Below, piece after piece: positions 23,801-37,285 of a DNA stretch of 64,000 nt (positions are counted from its first letter, which is position 1; the number at the start of each line of letters is the position of its first letter). Origin of the DNA: Toxoplasma gondii ME49 (Eukaryota > Apicomplexa > Conoidasida > Eucoccidiorida > Sarcocystidae); NCBI RefSeq assembly GCF_000006565.2, contig NC_031476.1, positions 4,364,458 through 4,428,457 on the forward strand, given 5' to 3'. The notes under the pieces are model-generated. The model made no database searches. It was not told the DNA's origin and worked only from the letters and a program-made list of their open reading frames with translations. The position numbers and the translations under genes were made by a program.

Positions 23801-26800
23801 CAGCGTGCGCTTTTCCGCGAATTCGCTGAGACCTTCAAGTCTCTTGATGATGACAAAAGACAGACAAGAGAGACGGTGGTTTTCAGTGCTGCGCGGCTTA
23901 TTCGGGCGATTCAGGCAGCCCAAATCGGACAAGCTTACGGCGACACTTGTGATCTGACTGTTGCCTTGATGCACGCGGGACAGGGGGCGGGAGCTGCGAA
24001 TGCGATGGCCGACTATTTGGACCAAGTCGAAGAAACCCGTACGTTTTGCTTGCATACAGAGACAGAGACGTAGATGTGCTCGAATGCAGAAACAATGGAT
24101 TTCAATAAACGTGCGGGTCATGTTAACATGTGGATGAAACCTATCTGATTTCATGACAGTATAGAAGATTAAGCTGCGTTACGTTTAAACTTTACACTGG
24201 ATGCGTTTCAATGTAAACATACTACAGACCAGGGGAGAATATATATATATATATATATATGCACACGTCGGTGTGCACACTCGATGAGGCAAGCTGGAGG
24301 ATTGACCTTCGGACGGTTCTAGAGGTTACCGAAACGAATAATAGCATGCTCTAGACAGACGGGCGTATTGCATTCAAGTGAATGCATCATGGACGTATAT
24401 CCCCATATGTATAGATATATATGTAAATCAGAAAATATGAATTCGCAAAGATACCCTCTGTGCGCAGTGCGTACAAGATAGATTCATTTTGCGACACTAG
24501 TGTGGGCAGAAGGAAAATCTTTGAGCGTTTCGCCATCGGCCTAGAACGACATTGTTCATTATCCTTGAGTGGCGTTCATGTTCTCTTGTCGTTTTCAGTG
24601 AAGGAGATAAGCGTTGCAGAGAGAGAGCTGCAGCGTCTTTCAAGCGAGTACAAGAACCTGGTCGCGGACGAAGAGCGCAAACAAGCCGCAGCGCGGAAGC
24701 ACAAGAAACAGGAGGCATCACATCCCCGGCATTCTGAAACGCCTTCATTTGGTCACGAGCCCTCTGGTCATCATCCTTCTTCTTTCATGTTCATTTCCGC
24801 TTCCGCACCAGCTTCAACGTCTGCTTTGTCTGCCCCTCCCTCGTCGTCTCTTTCCCACCATTCGTCATCCTCACCCTCTGCTGCGTCTAAGTCACCTGTC
24901 TCCTTCGTCCATCGTTATGAGCAATCCTCTCTGGATGCCTCCATAGATTCGTGGGGAGACAATTCCCCTTTCGTGTCGTTTGCACCCTCTGTTCCCTCTT
25001 CGTCTGCCTTTTCCACGTCTGCTCTTCCGCCTTCTTCATTCGCCTCTGTGTATTCTTCTTCTCCGTCTCGTGCGCTTTTTCCGGTTGCCTCTTCGCGACA
25101 CTATTTTACCCTTTCAACCTTTCAACCTGCAGCTTCTCCGGGATCTTCATCATGGTCCGTGACCCCCTCCGGCTCTTCCTTTCCTTATTCTTTTCTCCTT
25201 GTGCATGCTGATCGCGAGGCTTCGGATTCCACCTCCGCATCGAAACAGCCGAAGCGTCGTGCCTCGAAAAAGGCGAAAACACAAATGCGGAAAATGCAGA
25301 ACAAGCAGAGATCGTCTCTATACAATGTCGTGGAGAAGGGAGCCGACTATCTTCTGTATCTCCAGCAGGCTGATGGCGTTGATCTTCCCACGATGCACAG
25401 GATCGTTGCGTGCAAAAATGAAAATAGTGACCAGCCACTCGATCCGGCATTCCAAGAAGCTATCTTTCAACGTATCAGAGAACGTAAGCAATTCCAACAT
25501 GTGAACGATAGACCGGCAGACACAGCATTGAGATGAAAACATATAGGGGGAAAGGAACAACACTTGAGGGAAAAGACAGTACAGAAGGAGGGTCAAAGAT
25601 AGCAAATCCAAGCCTGTTCGTCTGATCGTGCTGCCTGTAGGCAGGATCAGGCGCCAACGCACTATGCATGTCCTCACAAAGTTTCTATAGTCTATAGATA
25701 AATAAATTTATACGCATGTATATACATGCATATGTGTCCACAGATACCGTGCGGTGCACGATTGAAAACACATGAAAGACACTCGACATAGACAACAATC
25801 TACATGTCCAGGTCACCACGTGTATCCATATGTATATACATATATATTTATATTCGTATACGTGTATTTCTATACTGACAGACGTTTGTACTATCTTTGA
25901 CTCGACATACGCGTATATATAGTTGTGAAGGCAACTCAGAAGCATGTAAAGTCTATATTCGTTCTGCACTGGATTGCCAAAGTTTGTTAGCAGCGCGTCA
26001 CAAGTACAACGGCGCAACAGAGATCACCAACGTTGTGCGATGCTTCAGTGTGTGCTGGCTATGTGGAACGTTTCCCGTCTAGGATTTCGGCAAGGCGAAG
26101 AGAGACAAAAACTAGAAAGTCTAAAGGAGTTGAGGGTGAGCATGAGGAGTGACAGAAACAAGAACGAATGCTACACCATTTCAAAGTGAAAAGTTTGTGT
26201 CTCTGAGTTTCTCTTGTGCGCTGGCCGGATTCCCTTCGAGTTGCCACTCCCTCGCGCTCCCCCGCTTGGGTGCTTATCGTCTTACAAGCAGAACAGAAAG
26301 TGCTACGACGGCTTCTTTCATATTCAGTTGAGTTTACTTCATCTGTTTCAAGGACTGTAAACCTCGAGATGAAGGTCTGAAAATACCGCTTGACTTGTCT
26401 CTCTACATCTTCACACTCCTACTATGATGTTATCTCTATTGGCGTCCAGTGAGGCCGCAACTGATACCTCTCAGTATTCACCTGGGCGTTCTACATAATG
26501 CCTGGTGTCCCAGCGCCAGCATGGGCATGCATGCATGCCTGTACATACATGCAAGCTGTGAATTTCCTGCCAACAGAATGCGAACAATTCCGAAGCTTCA
26601 CTACTGTCGTCATGTATGTTTTATGCTAGACTCGTCGCCTTCCCTACTGCGTCGCTGAGCACATGTGTATCCTTACCACCAACAGGTTGCTGTCGGTTGT
26701 CGATGCCACTCTAATTTGACCTTGATTTGCTGTTTTTTTCAGCTTTCGTTAGTCCGCAGTTTACAGCACGGTAACTCGAGGTCTTTATTTTTCACACGCA

Positions 26801-26884
26801 AATGAACATGAGCAGAAATCTAACGAAGGTCGGCCTCGAATTGGAAATCTTAGTAGTCTTGCCGCATACGTCATGTACCGTGTA

Positions 26885-26926
<42 letters not shown>

Positions 26927-29900
26927 GGATGCGTAAGGTATATTTAGGTTGCTGTGAACCTGCAAGAGGAAAACTCTATGTAACTGCGGTACGTTAATCA
27001 ACTGTTTCAGAGTTTTTCATCAAGTACAGTTCGATGTAGAATCTGTTTTATGGTAGGAGTTTTTGTTGTGGGGTTGGATCAAGCATATGTACATTTACAC
27101 CGGCATACATGCAATGTAAATACACGCGTCATCATGTGCAGACATTCGTCTAATACACCTGGATTCTCGAATGCATGTGTCGCTTGTTGGGCTTCGTCGG
27201 TGTATCTGTTTTCCGCTTTCCTGCAGTACCTTTGTCGAGGCAGACAAAAGCAGACTACGAAACTGTCGAGAAAGGTGAGCATAAATTTGCAGCCGTGGCT
27301 TTCCTCCTTCAACACTCGCGGCGTCTGGCGCCAAAGACTAACCAGTCAGTGACGAACAACATCGTAGACATCGATAACGCAATTCCACGCTGACTCGTGA
27401 ATACGTCTACATCAACACCTATATGGACCTCAATATGATCCTGGGTACGTGTACGCATGCATCTGCAAATCGGCATCTGTATACGAAAATTGATACGAAT
27501 ATAAAAGTACATCAATGCATTCGTATATACACGCATGGGCATAATTACCAGCTTGTCGAAATGAGTGAGGTGTTTCGTGTGTCACCGCTTTTTTCGGTAA
27601 TTTTTCCTCGCTGTGTTTTCTTTCGTCGTCTTTCTCCACGTAACTCCTTTCGGCCTACACTGTATCTCTCTACCGTTTTTTCTGTCGTTTTGCTTCACGT
27701 CATCAGCATGCGAAAACACGGCGACGGCGATTTCTGGTCAAGGCTTTTACTCTCTCTCCTTTGCTGATCGGCAACGGCTTTTACGCCATCGATTTACAGG
27801 ATCTCGAAGAGCGCCTCTAAGTGAGGATGAGGCGGATCGCTTAAAGTTGCCTCTCAAGATTATTCCCCGTCTCGCACATGCAAGTGAGAAGTTGCTGAAC
27901 TGAGTGAGAGCTTGGAGGAACGGGAGACGAGCTGCACTAGATGACGGTGGAGCCTTTAACGTCGCACGCCAAAACAGGGCCCTGCAATGTGACAAAGCGA
28001 GAAACAGAGACGGCACGGTTTCGCAAGCGATAGTCGATCCCCGAAAGGGGGCAAGTAGAATTTCGAAGAAGGGGAACATAAAGCAGGAAAACTGGCGATG
28101 GAAACGCGAAAACCCTGTGCGCCCAAGATTCTCTCACCAAGAATCCTCAAACTGCGTTGCCACACGGCCTAGTCTATCCCTCACTATGCAACGAGGATAT
28201 ACGTACCTACCTAGAGCCTCCTGGTTTATCGTGTTTGTGGATGTATATGCTTGTACAGTTGCGTGAAAATCGACTTTTGTTGGCTTCCTTTCCCGATATT
28301 CGTTCCACTCTTCGTGTCACAGTGTTACTGTGTCGAGTTCTTGCGTTCTCAAGAACATATCTTTACTTTATTTCTTTTTCAGTAGTGTTAGGAATTCTCT
28401 TGCGTCTTTCGCAGTCGACAAGGAGGAAGCTGATGGCTTTACCCGCCTTTTTCGGGACATCTATAGACGCCTCGGGACCCATATACATGCTCTCGCAGAA
28501 GACCGGACAGTTGGTGAAGGGAAACCACATGTGGATTCGAAAGCTCTCACAGAAATTGAGAATTCCATCCGGAGTCTTGAAAGCGAAAAGACCGCGGCCC
28601 TCGCTCGCCACATTGTGAAAGAGGCTGAGCAAAGTATTTCTCTCCCACCCGACACGGCGGCCTGGCTTGCGTACATTGGTAGGTCGAACACACCAAGCGC
28701 GGAAATACACAGAAGAGCATCTTCTACACTTATACATACAGATGCATTCGCATCCGGATTTAATATACATGCGTATATATATATATATATATATATTAAT
28801 GCATCTATTATACAGAATTGCACATATTTACTTGTGTGGTCAAGATGGACAAGTTGTTTCTCTTGCGCGAAATGCGTCATGGATGATCTTCGATCACCTC
28901 GTTTGCAAGGTGTGTATGTCTCCGAGGAAGTGTGTGTACGAATATTTGTAGTCCAAGTAAATACAAGGTAGATGCGACGATGAACCGCTGAAATTCGACA
29001 TCCTCTTTGTTTCACTTCGACCACACCATCTTTCACAGCAGCAGTCCTTTAAGAGCTTGTCTTCTCTTTACGTTGGATTGGTCTTTCACTTCAGGCCTGC
29101 GTAGCCAGTTGGCTGATTTGCTTCAAAAGTTTCTAAGACTCCCTCAAGTCAAAGCGCAGAAGAAAGATTCAGCCCATCAGAGCTTGTCTCGAGAAGTGGC
29201 GAGAGTTTTAACACACGCATGTATTGGAAAAGCCAAAGTTGGAAGAATTCTCGCAGCTATGGAGCAAGACCCTTCAGTGCATGAAATCTTGAGGCAACAG
29301 AAAGGAATCGAATTATCTCTTCTACTCTTCAAGCGACATGTGGCTCGATCAGGTACGACCAACGAACTCGTACCATCTGTCGATGTGAAAGGCCTCAAGT
29401 TCTTGTCTAAGTGTCGTTGTTTCTCTCCATTCTCATATATGCACATGTATGCATGTGCCTATCTGCATCCACCTGTGCAACCGCCTATGTACCTCCCCTC
29501 CGCCTCCTTGTCCTGCATTTCCTCTCACTTTGTAGAGAAAGCTGGTTTTGTGGTTTTTTTGCGGAGTATCTCCCCGAATATATGCCGGATTCCGTATTCG
29601 TGTACTCTTCGTTCTTCGGCATTTACAAAGTTCCTTTCGATGATCGCTCTCTACCCCCTGGTTCTTTCTTGTTTGGTCCGCAGCACGGCCGTTGGATCCG
29701 TTAGAGGCAAAAAAATGTAAAGAGCAACATCCGCATTTGGGAATGCTCTCTGACGCAAGTAAGGTTGTTAACGTAATGTCACATATATGCCGTGGTAACC
29801 TCGTGCAAGTTTATTGACCTCGAGCGTCTGTTCCTCCTGCAAATGGATGAATGCAGTCTTCGATTCCGGTGCCTGCGCATGCCGACGAAAGCGCCGCTTG

Positions 29901-32900
29901 CACAAATCTATACTTCATTTTGATTTAGTGTTCGTAATGCCGGTTTTGCACGGAGAATATGGCACCCTTTTTATATCAGTGTATTTTGGTTGTTCGGTGA
30001 CCTTTTTACCATAACTCTAACCCTCAACACATAAGATGCATACAGTCCCGACGAAACGCATTTCAATTCTCTCTATATCAGGCGGAAACGATTGTTTGGT
30101 ACTGCGCGCGTGTCTTCTACATATCAAAACCGTACATGCATAACGCCTGGTACTCAATACATCGAGACAGAAAGAAGGGTATATACCTGCAGCAAAGTGG
30201 ATTGGCATACATTTGAATGTTGATACCGATTCGTGTCTCAGTTACAGTTTCTCGTCGTTTCCTGATAAGTCGTAACTCTGCATATCAAGCCTTCCTCAAC
30301 GTGCTATTTGGTTTTCTTCCCGATTTCAGTGCGTGACGAACGGAGACGCCGGAGCAATGAACATGTGCCTCGCCCATGTCCGGCAACTCCCCAAGAAGAT
30401 CGCGTTCTCGTCAAGATGGAGAACCAGCTTGCTGCCAGCGTCGCTAGGCATGCATTTGACAAAATGCCAAAGGCGGCGATTGAGATGTTACTCGAGAACT
30501 TAGAGGTGGAACATTATCAAGAAGCCGTCGACGGCCTCATTCGCGCATGTACGCTTCATTCTCAAATCGTTTGCCTCCTTGTTAGCTTCCACTAGAACAG
30601 CAGGGCTTCCCGAGTCATTGAGAGGTAGAAGGGCACGAAAGGCACTTTTGTCTCCTTTTTCCTCTGAATGTGCGTTTGTTGGTATGCTTGTAAAATATCA
30701 TGTCGCCAGAACATTTGCACATGTAGTGTGTATCATGCTATCTACATGTAGGTGGTGGCAGTATGGACATGGGTACTTTGTTTCACCCTTTTCCTTGTAA
30801 AGTTGTGTGGTTGAATGTTACGGCGCAGCTATTGACAGTTACATATACGTGCTGGATCGGACAGCTATATCAATGCATCTTACGTTCCTCGAATGACAAT
30901 TTCACAGCACGAGACACTGTTTTTTGTTCTGTCGTTTCGCCTGCCTTTTCCAGTGTCTGACCGTTACGCCGCCCATGTAGCTCGGCAAGGGGAGCAGATT
31001 GACTTAGGGCGCAAGAAGCGGAAAAATCAAAACGATTCACGGACATTCACGGCTTACAAAAAGCTGGAAACTTGGATTCGATCTCGCATCCCCGATAGTC
31101 TGCAGGTTGCCGCTTTGAGGAGTCTGGAACCCCATATCCGGCACAAAGGTACTTTGCTTTCATCTTGGTCCTTCCACTGACTTTTGCTGGCGTTTCTTGA
31201 AGCCCGACCTTACATTGCATCGACCCGTTATTTCTGTAAGAAAATTGAGATGCTGTGCTCTTGCTTGCGTTTTTCTTTCGGTCCTGAACTAGTCCCTCCG
31301 TGCGTTTAACGAAACAGATGGTCTGTTCCAAGATGCTGGTCGTTGCTTGGAAAATCCTCAGGGGTTTTGTGTTTGCGATGCTTGTTCGTTCCTGTCCCGA
31401 TTTCCTGTTTCGAAGCATTCAGAGATGTAGACACATGTTTGTCGCAACAGGGAACCTGCCGAGAATGGGATCTCTCGCTACCTCTCTCCGGCCCTCTCTT
31501 TCGTCGCTATTTCCTTCGCGCGCCAGGCACCCTTCGCTCGTTTTTCGAGGCGCAAGCCACCCGCATTCTTCGTCTTTTCCTCTGTTTTTTTCTCTTTCCT
31601 GGTCGTTTTTCAGCTGCTTCGTTTCTTTTAATCAGTCGCTTGCTGCCGTTGTCGAGGCAATGGCTGAGCCTGGACGATCGGATCTTCTCTGCAGCTGGGG
31701 TCACTTTTCTCTCGGTGTTTCGCGATCAGCAAGCAGCTTTCAGTGGATCCATCTATTCAACCTTAGTCATGCGTTTTCCTCTGTTTTCCCCCCAACGCGC
31801 GTGGCTCCTCTACGGCTATGGATGGTACCTGCTTTCGGCGCATGTTCCAGAAGCGGAGAAACAGGCCCTGAAGACAGAGGTAGCAGAGCGCATTTTCTCG
31901 CTGAAACGCGCTCTGAGTCTAGATGAAGCCAAGGCGAGAGAGCAGCCTCACAGCGGGAAGAGAAAACGAAGGAAATCGAAGAATGCGGAGACGCAAGTCG
32001 CGAGCAGGCAGGCAGAGGATGAGAAGAAGGCTCTAGAAGAGCTCAAAGGCTCCGAAGAACTGTTCAAAATACTGTTTGCCACCAGTGCAGAATCCCTAGC
32101 CTCCACGCTTCCCTCATACAAGTGCCGGCGGCTGTTTTCTTTCTCAACCTTCTTCACTTTCTATCAAAGCCGAGTCCACAGCCTTCAGCAGATGCTTATA
32201 AGCGGAGGGCAGGCGGAGTCAACGAAGACTGGAGGCCAGGAACAAATGTCGAACATAAAGCAATGGATGAAAGAACAGAAAACTGTAGTAAAGGAGGCTG
32301 CCACACTCTCGCGTGTCTTCGCGGCAGGACTTTTTGTCGAGTCTTTCTGGCCGGAAGTTCTAAATCGGGCCTTGCACGAGTATCCGTTCGACGAGAAGAA
32401 TAGAGCAGAAGCTGCTGAAAGGCTCTATCATTTTCTCCTCGCGATCTACAGAGGTATGGAGCTCGAGAGGATCAACAGAGTATTTCACAATGATATGAGT
32501 GGGACAGCTGGAGTCATAGACCATGATTCGTTAAAACGGAAGAGAGAATGGATACAGACGGTGTGCCAGGCTGGGGACTCCGAAACGTACACATGCATAT
32601 TATAGGGTATGAGACGCAGAGTTTAGCCGAAAAACAGCAAGATGGAACCTGAGCGGCACACGAAGGTGCACAGCTTGAAGAAAGTACAACTGCCGAAAAG
32701 AGCAGATGAAATGGGTACCAACATCTACAATCGAGCATGTAAAGATGTATTGACCCTGTATATATGCATATATGCATTTATATTAAATATATATATATAT
32801 ATATATCTGCTTGTGCACATATGCTTATATGGTTAACGGATATAGCAGCATATTCACATGAGTGTGTATATCGAGGTCACGTATGTGTGTCTGTAGCTGG

Positions 32901-35900
32901 TCTCTCCGTCTTCCATCCGTTTTGTGTCCATTGTCTGCTGTTGTCTCTCCTTGCGCATGTTCTGGCTTCGGGTGCTGTGTTTGTCTCCCTTCTTCTTTCA
33001 GTATTTCTCTGTCGCCACCGTTCGCTTTGTTTCGCTGCAATTTGTAACTTTGTGTTGCTTCGTTCAGTTGTGCCTTCCGGCTCATCTTGCCGTTGTTTGC
33101 TTTCTCCCCGCAGAAGAGTTTTCTTCGAACAGCGGCGACGTCCATGGGACCGTAAGAGTATTGCGTATCTGTTTATGTTTCTGTCATCCTTGATGTAATT
33201 CATCTTACTCTCTCGGTCTCTGCATGCATTTTCACACGTTTCGCTCTCACAGTTCCCGCCCTATTCTTGCATCCAGGCGTACGGTTCGTCACTTCTCTTT
33301 TTCTGGCTGTGTTCTTTGTGCCGTCTCCCCTTCATTCCGCTTCGTCACCGTGTAGGCAACTTATGTGTACCAGTTGCTCTCGTTTCTGATTTCGTTCTGC
33401 TTTCCTTCATTGTTTCCTCTTGCAAGCGCTCATGTGGAACAGCTTCCGCTCGCTAGTTTGTCTCTCGCGCGTTGCCTTCGTCTGTTCTTCAGCTCCGTCG
33501 TTCCACGGTTTTATCTTTGTCGCTTGCTTCCGTTTCTGCATCACTCACATGCCTTCCCATCAGGCTGGTGCAAAGCTGTATCGTCTGGCTCTGCGCTACT
33601 CAACCGCGCCCGACCAGCAGAATCTCGTCAGTGCAGCAGTTCGCGTATTGAAGGAAGCGAAGCTGGAGATAAACGAAATGAAAGATTTCTTTGTCGGTCA
33701 GCACGCGTTTCTGGATGCAGTCGCGCATGCAAGTGAGCGAGCGACACCGAGCAAAGAAACTTATTCAGCATAACAGCATAGAAGACGAACGTGAACTACT
33801 TTCAGACGTTACATTGTATAAGTTCGAAGTCATCTGGCTACACACCATGGGGGCGCAGAGAACCTGATATATAACTTTGTTCATGGAAATCAAAGGAGCG
33901 TCGGTATCTGAGCAGTACTTGTCTGGTGCTGTTAACCCTGTTCATCACAGTAGTCCATATGTTACGCTTAGAACACAGCCAATGAGCAATATGGTTAAGC
34001 GTTGGTGTCGCAAGCTATTGGAATTCAGCATGTTTGGCTTGTAGAAGAAGACCCTAGCGGCGACAGAACGGTGGTGACTACGACGAAACAGAACGATAGC
34101 AGTTTCATAATGAAACGAATTGATGGGCGCTGTGTCGCACGACGACACAGTCCTAGTGGGGAGAAACGTTTAAGAAGCCAACAGGCTTTATCTGTTGAAA
34201 CACACACACATACTTAAAGGAAATGTTGACGTAAAACTGGTAGTCGTGGGCGGATATCACTTCAAGCTCGAGAAAGCAGATTCACTCTCTTGCTATTTCC
34301 CTCGGCATCTAACACGCGACCTGTAAGGCGTTTTATTTCACCCCCGACGGATGCTTTCGCGTCATCGTTCTTTTTCTTTCTCTGTGGCGCGAGTGCATGC
34401 AGTCAATGGCCAAGTCACCGGTGCACGCCAACTCTTGAATATCCGCGATAAAAGTGAGTTGTTCGAATCGCGTTCGGCATCAAATTTCTTACTGCCGTGG
34501 CCTAGAGCAAGTGCGTGATGCGCCTCATGGCCAAACTGTTTCCGGCCACCCACAACTACATGTAGTCTTTTTTCTCATTCGTACTTTGGTAAACTGTCAA
34601 CGCAGTCATGTTTGCATCGTATGCAGCTTGTTTCCTTTTTTCGAATTGTGATAATTGTTTTGGTAGAACTTGGAACCTCCGCCTCAAGGGCGTCGTGATT
34701 ATCACTGTAGCGGCTTAACGATCTTAATAAACATTTGTTCCAGGCATCACACACACACCTCCAGTTACACCATTGTAAGACGCATTCACGGAATTCGCGC
34801 CTGTTCTTCTAAATACTTTGCCAGCGACCGCGTTTCCCTCACGAAAGTCATGCATCATGGTGTACGCCAGTGGGCCATGTTTTGTGTCTCTTTTCCGCAG
34901 TGCTTCACGATGCAGCGGCAGGACTGCTTTCGTCACCTGGTGAAGCAACCCGTGAGTGTTTACAGCGCTTCGTACGCGAAGAAAACAAAGACGCAAATGG
35001 AAGCGAATCGAAGGAACGAAACATTACCTAGAGAAAGAAACGAGTGCACGGTTGTCAGAAACTGAATAGGAGGTACAAAAGTGATGATAAGCTGGAAGTT
35101 TCATTTGACAATAGATGAGTAGGATACGCGAGAGAAACGTAGTGATAGGGCAGACAAACAAAGCAATAAAGAGTATAGGGAAGAAACTGAGAAGCCAGGT
35201 CGTTTGACTTTTGCTTCTTCTGAGAAACGGTTTGCTTCTTGTGTGCTCAGCCGCTGTATAATTCACACCCCAGACCAGCTGTGTGGTGCCGAACTTCAGT
35301 TCATGTGGGCGAGCGAAAATGCGTGTGTGCAAACCTGAACAGCTGCAAAAGCGCTTGCACATATAAGTAAAGAGTTAAATCACCAACGGATGTCGAAGCA
35401 TGCAGACACGAAACTTCTGCATATCGCATCCTCTGACACATGCGACTGGGGTGACTTCTGGAGGAATGGCACAGGCGTTTCTATACAGAGACAATCGTAC
35501 TAATGCGCACTGTCTACACAGTGAAAAATCTCTGTTAGATGTGTGAGTGTCAGCACTGCTGTTGACCAGGTTGCCGCAAACGCACGCGCAGGTGGCTCCG
35601 AGGCCGTCGTTCTTTGTTTATCTAGTGACATAACTGTGCCTACAGGTGCGTTTAATGACTCTTCGACAATTCCGGTTGCGAGGCGTTTTTCCTGTGTTGT
35701 TTTTCTGTTTTGGTTTTCAATGCATGCAGATGCCCTTCGTGCGGCTCTCGATGCCGCGGGTCTTCAGTTGACAGCAAAAAGCCAGAGAGCGCTCGCCAGG
35801 CTTCCCCATTATTCTACGCTTCACCAGTGGGGAGACGCTTTACGAAACACAAAGGTCAGTTGTTTCTCCACCGATTCTTCGGGTGGTGCAAGTCACGGCG

Positions 35901-37285
35901 ATCGGTCTTCGGTTGGCAGTCTGTAATTTTCTCTCGTGTTTAGAAACACTTCAGAAACACTTTGTATATTTGATAGCGTTCATCATCAACTCAGGTCGAG
36001 AAGCGCAGGACCATCAGGTCTTCACAGATGCCTTTGTCAACACGGGCTTCCGCTTTTAATGTGTCCAGTGCTTTCGGACCCGCAGTTCTCTCTGACGCAT
36101 TTTCTTGTCTGCTTCGTCTGCTTGTTGGTGACTGCTTCCAGCTGCGTTTGAAAGGTCCCAGTAAAGTTACGGCTAAGTCCCAGAGGCAGAAAAGCAAATT
36201 CGTTTCTCCGCATCCGGATCCATCTTCTCCCTCTTCTTCGACGGAGACTTCATCGGGTGGCAGCGAGAATCAGGTGTCCGATGAGCATCATGTGACAGTT
36301 CGGACAACTGAAGCTGTGACGCTGTTGATGCATGCACTGGAGACCCACGCACTCGAAGTTGATTTTGTCTGGATTCTTGACAAGGAACCGATTTCTCGAA
36401 AGAAACTGAAATCGTCGATCCTTTTTGACGGCCCCGAAGAGTCGAGTTATCAGTTAGCTGATGCCGAGGAAATAAAAGTAGAAACAGAAGGAAAGGAGGA
36501 AACTCAGGGGCAGCCTGTACGCGTAGAAGGCGCCCTACTCACCTTCAGACCTGCAGGTGGAGAACAAGCTGATAATGATGGCATTTTGGTGATGCTTCGT
36601 CACTCAACAGCTCACACGAAGGTGACATTTCACAGACGAATAGTTCCCAAGAGATGTCGACGCATGCGCACGCATACCAACACAGCTAGGTGTAACCGCA
36701 ACGAGAGAGACACATCGAGATAGCAGATGGGGCAAAGCGTATATGTCCGCGCATGTTTGTGTGAGTGTGCTTTTCTTTTCCCCTATTCCCATTGTCACCG
36801 TCACTTCACCTCGCTCCTTGAGGCCGTTCCTCTCTGTATATTAGACAGTGCGAGTAGTTTCGCCTCCATGTTTGCTTTGCTTGCAGTTTTATGCCTATCG
36901 TTTTGGTATGAAGTCACGTCTACATTCATAGTACCTCCTTGTCTTTCTTGGTTTCCTCCAGTCGCAGCCGCTACCAGATGTGGCAGGAACCTGTCGCCTG
37001 ATACGCCGGGCATTCACCCTGTTCGTTCGCCGATTCACTTTCCCTCAGCCGAGAACAACGGTGTCTCTCTCCTTTTTGAAACTCGCACCCGATGTAACTC
37101 CTCCGACGAACATTGATGAAGTCGTGATCTACCCAGAGGATCTGGTTCGGACACGCTGGACGGTGCAGCGAGTCATGGGAAGAGACGACGAGGCGGCCGA
37201 CCTCAAAGGACTTCAATTGCGCGAGCTCGGAGGGATAAAGAAAACCATTTTGCTGCTGTCTCTCCAGTTCCACAGTCGCCAGTGA
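20726..37285 (+). CDS. Very large helical protein, family unknown (gene B, multi-exon)
   Basis: Nineteen exons agree in phase throughout: 20726-21841, 22268-22633, 23021-24038, 24599-25483, 27227-27274, 27707-27820, 28415-28678, 29095-29352, 29684-29758, 30330-30548, 30954-31148, 31614-32453, 33114-33151, 33564-33732, 34403-34453, 34901-34951, 35730-35854, 36142-36621 and 36962-37285, about 2,210 residues. Most introns are phase 1. The product is mainly amphipathic helix, with Ser/Ala/Lys-rich linkers in exons 3, 4 and 18 and an acidic Tyr/Asp/Glu patch near 21510-21590. I recognise no domain. The 5' end is uncertain: Met at 20726, at 20888 (followed by a signal-peptide-like run of leucines) or at 21392 are all in frame, and 20900-21390 is pyrimidine-rich and could be an intron. 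If the leader is real the protein enters the secretory pathway, where very large coccidian-specific proteins are common; that link is inference only. Confidence 0.65.
24238..24260. repeat. (TA)n microsatellite
   Basis: TA tract in the gene B intron between 24038 and 24599. Confidence 0.93.
26888..26924. repeat. (TA)n microsatellite
   Basis: TA tract in the long gene B intron 25484-27226, which at about 1.7 kb is the largest of that gene. Confidence 0.93.
28773..28798. repeat. (TA)n microsatellite
   Basis: TA tract in the gene B intron between 28678 and 29095. Confidence 0.93.
32785..32807. repeat. (TA)n microsatellite
   Basis: TA tract in the gene B intron between 32453 and 33114. Confidence 0.93.

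Noticed and set aside
26742..26769. Possible 28-nt exon in the long gene B intron
   Set aside because: It leads to phase 2 and the downstream exons then hit stops; direct joining of 25483 to 27227 keeps phase.
36887..36905. Possible 19-nt exon between gene B exons 18 and 19
   Set aside because: It has splice-like ends but would put the last exon out of phase; skipping it keeps the 107-codon C-terminal frame open.
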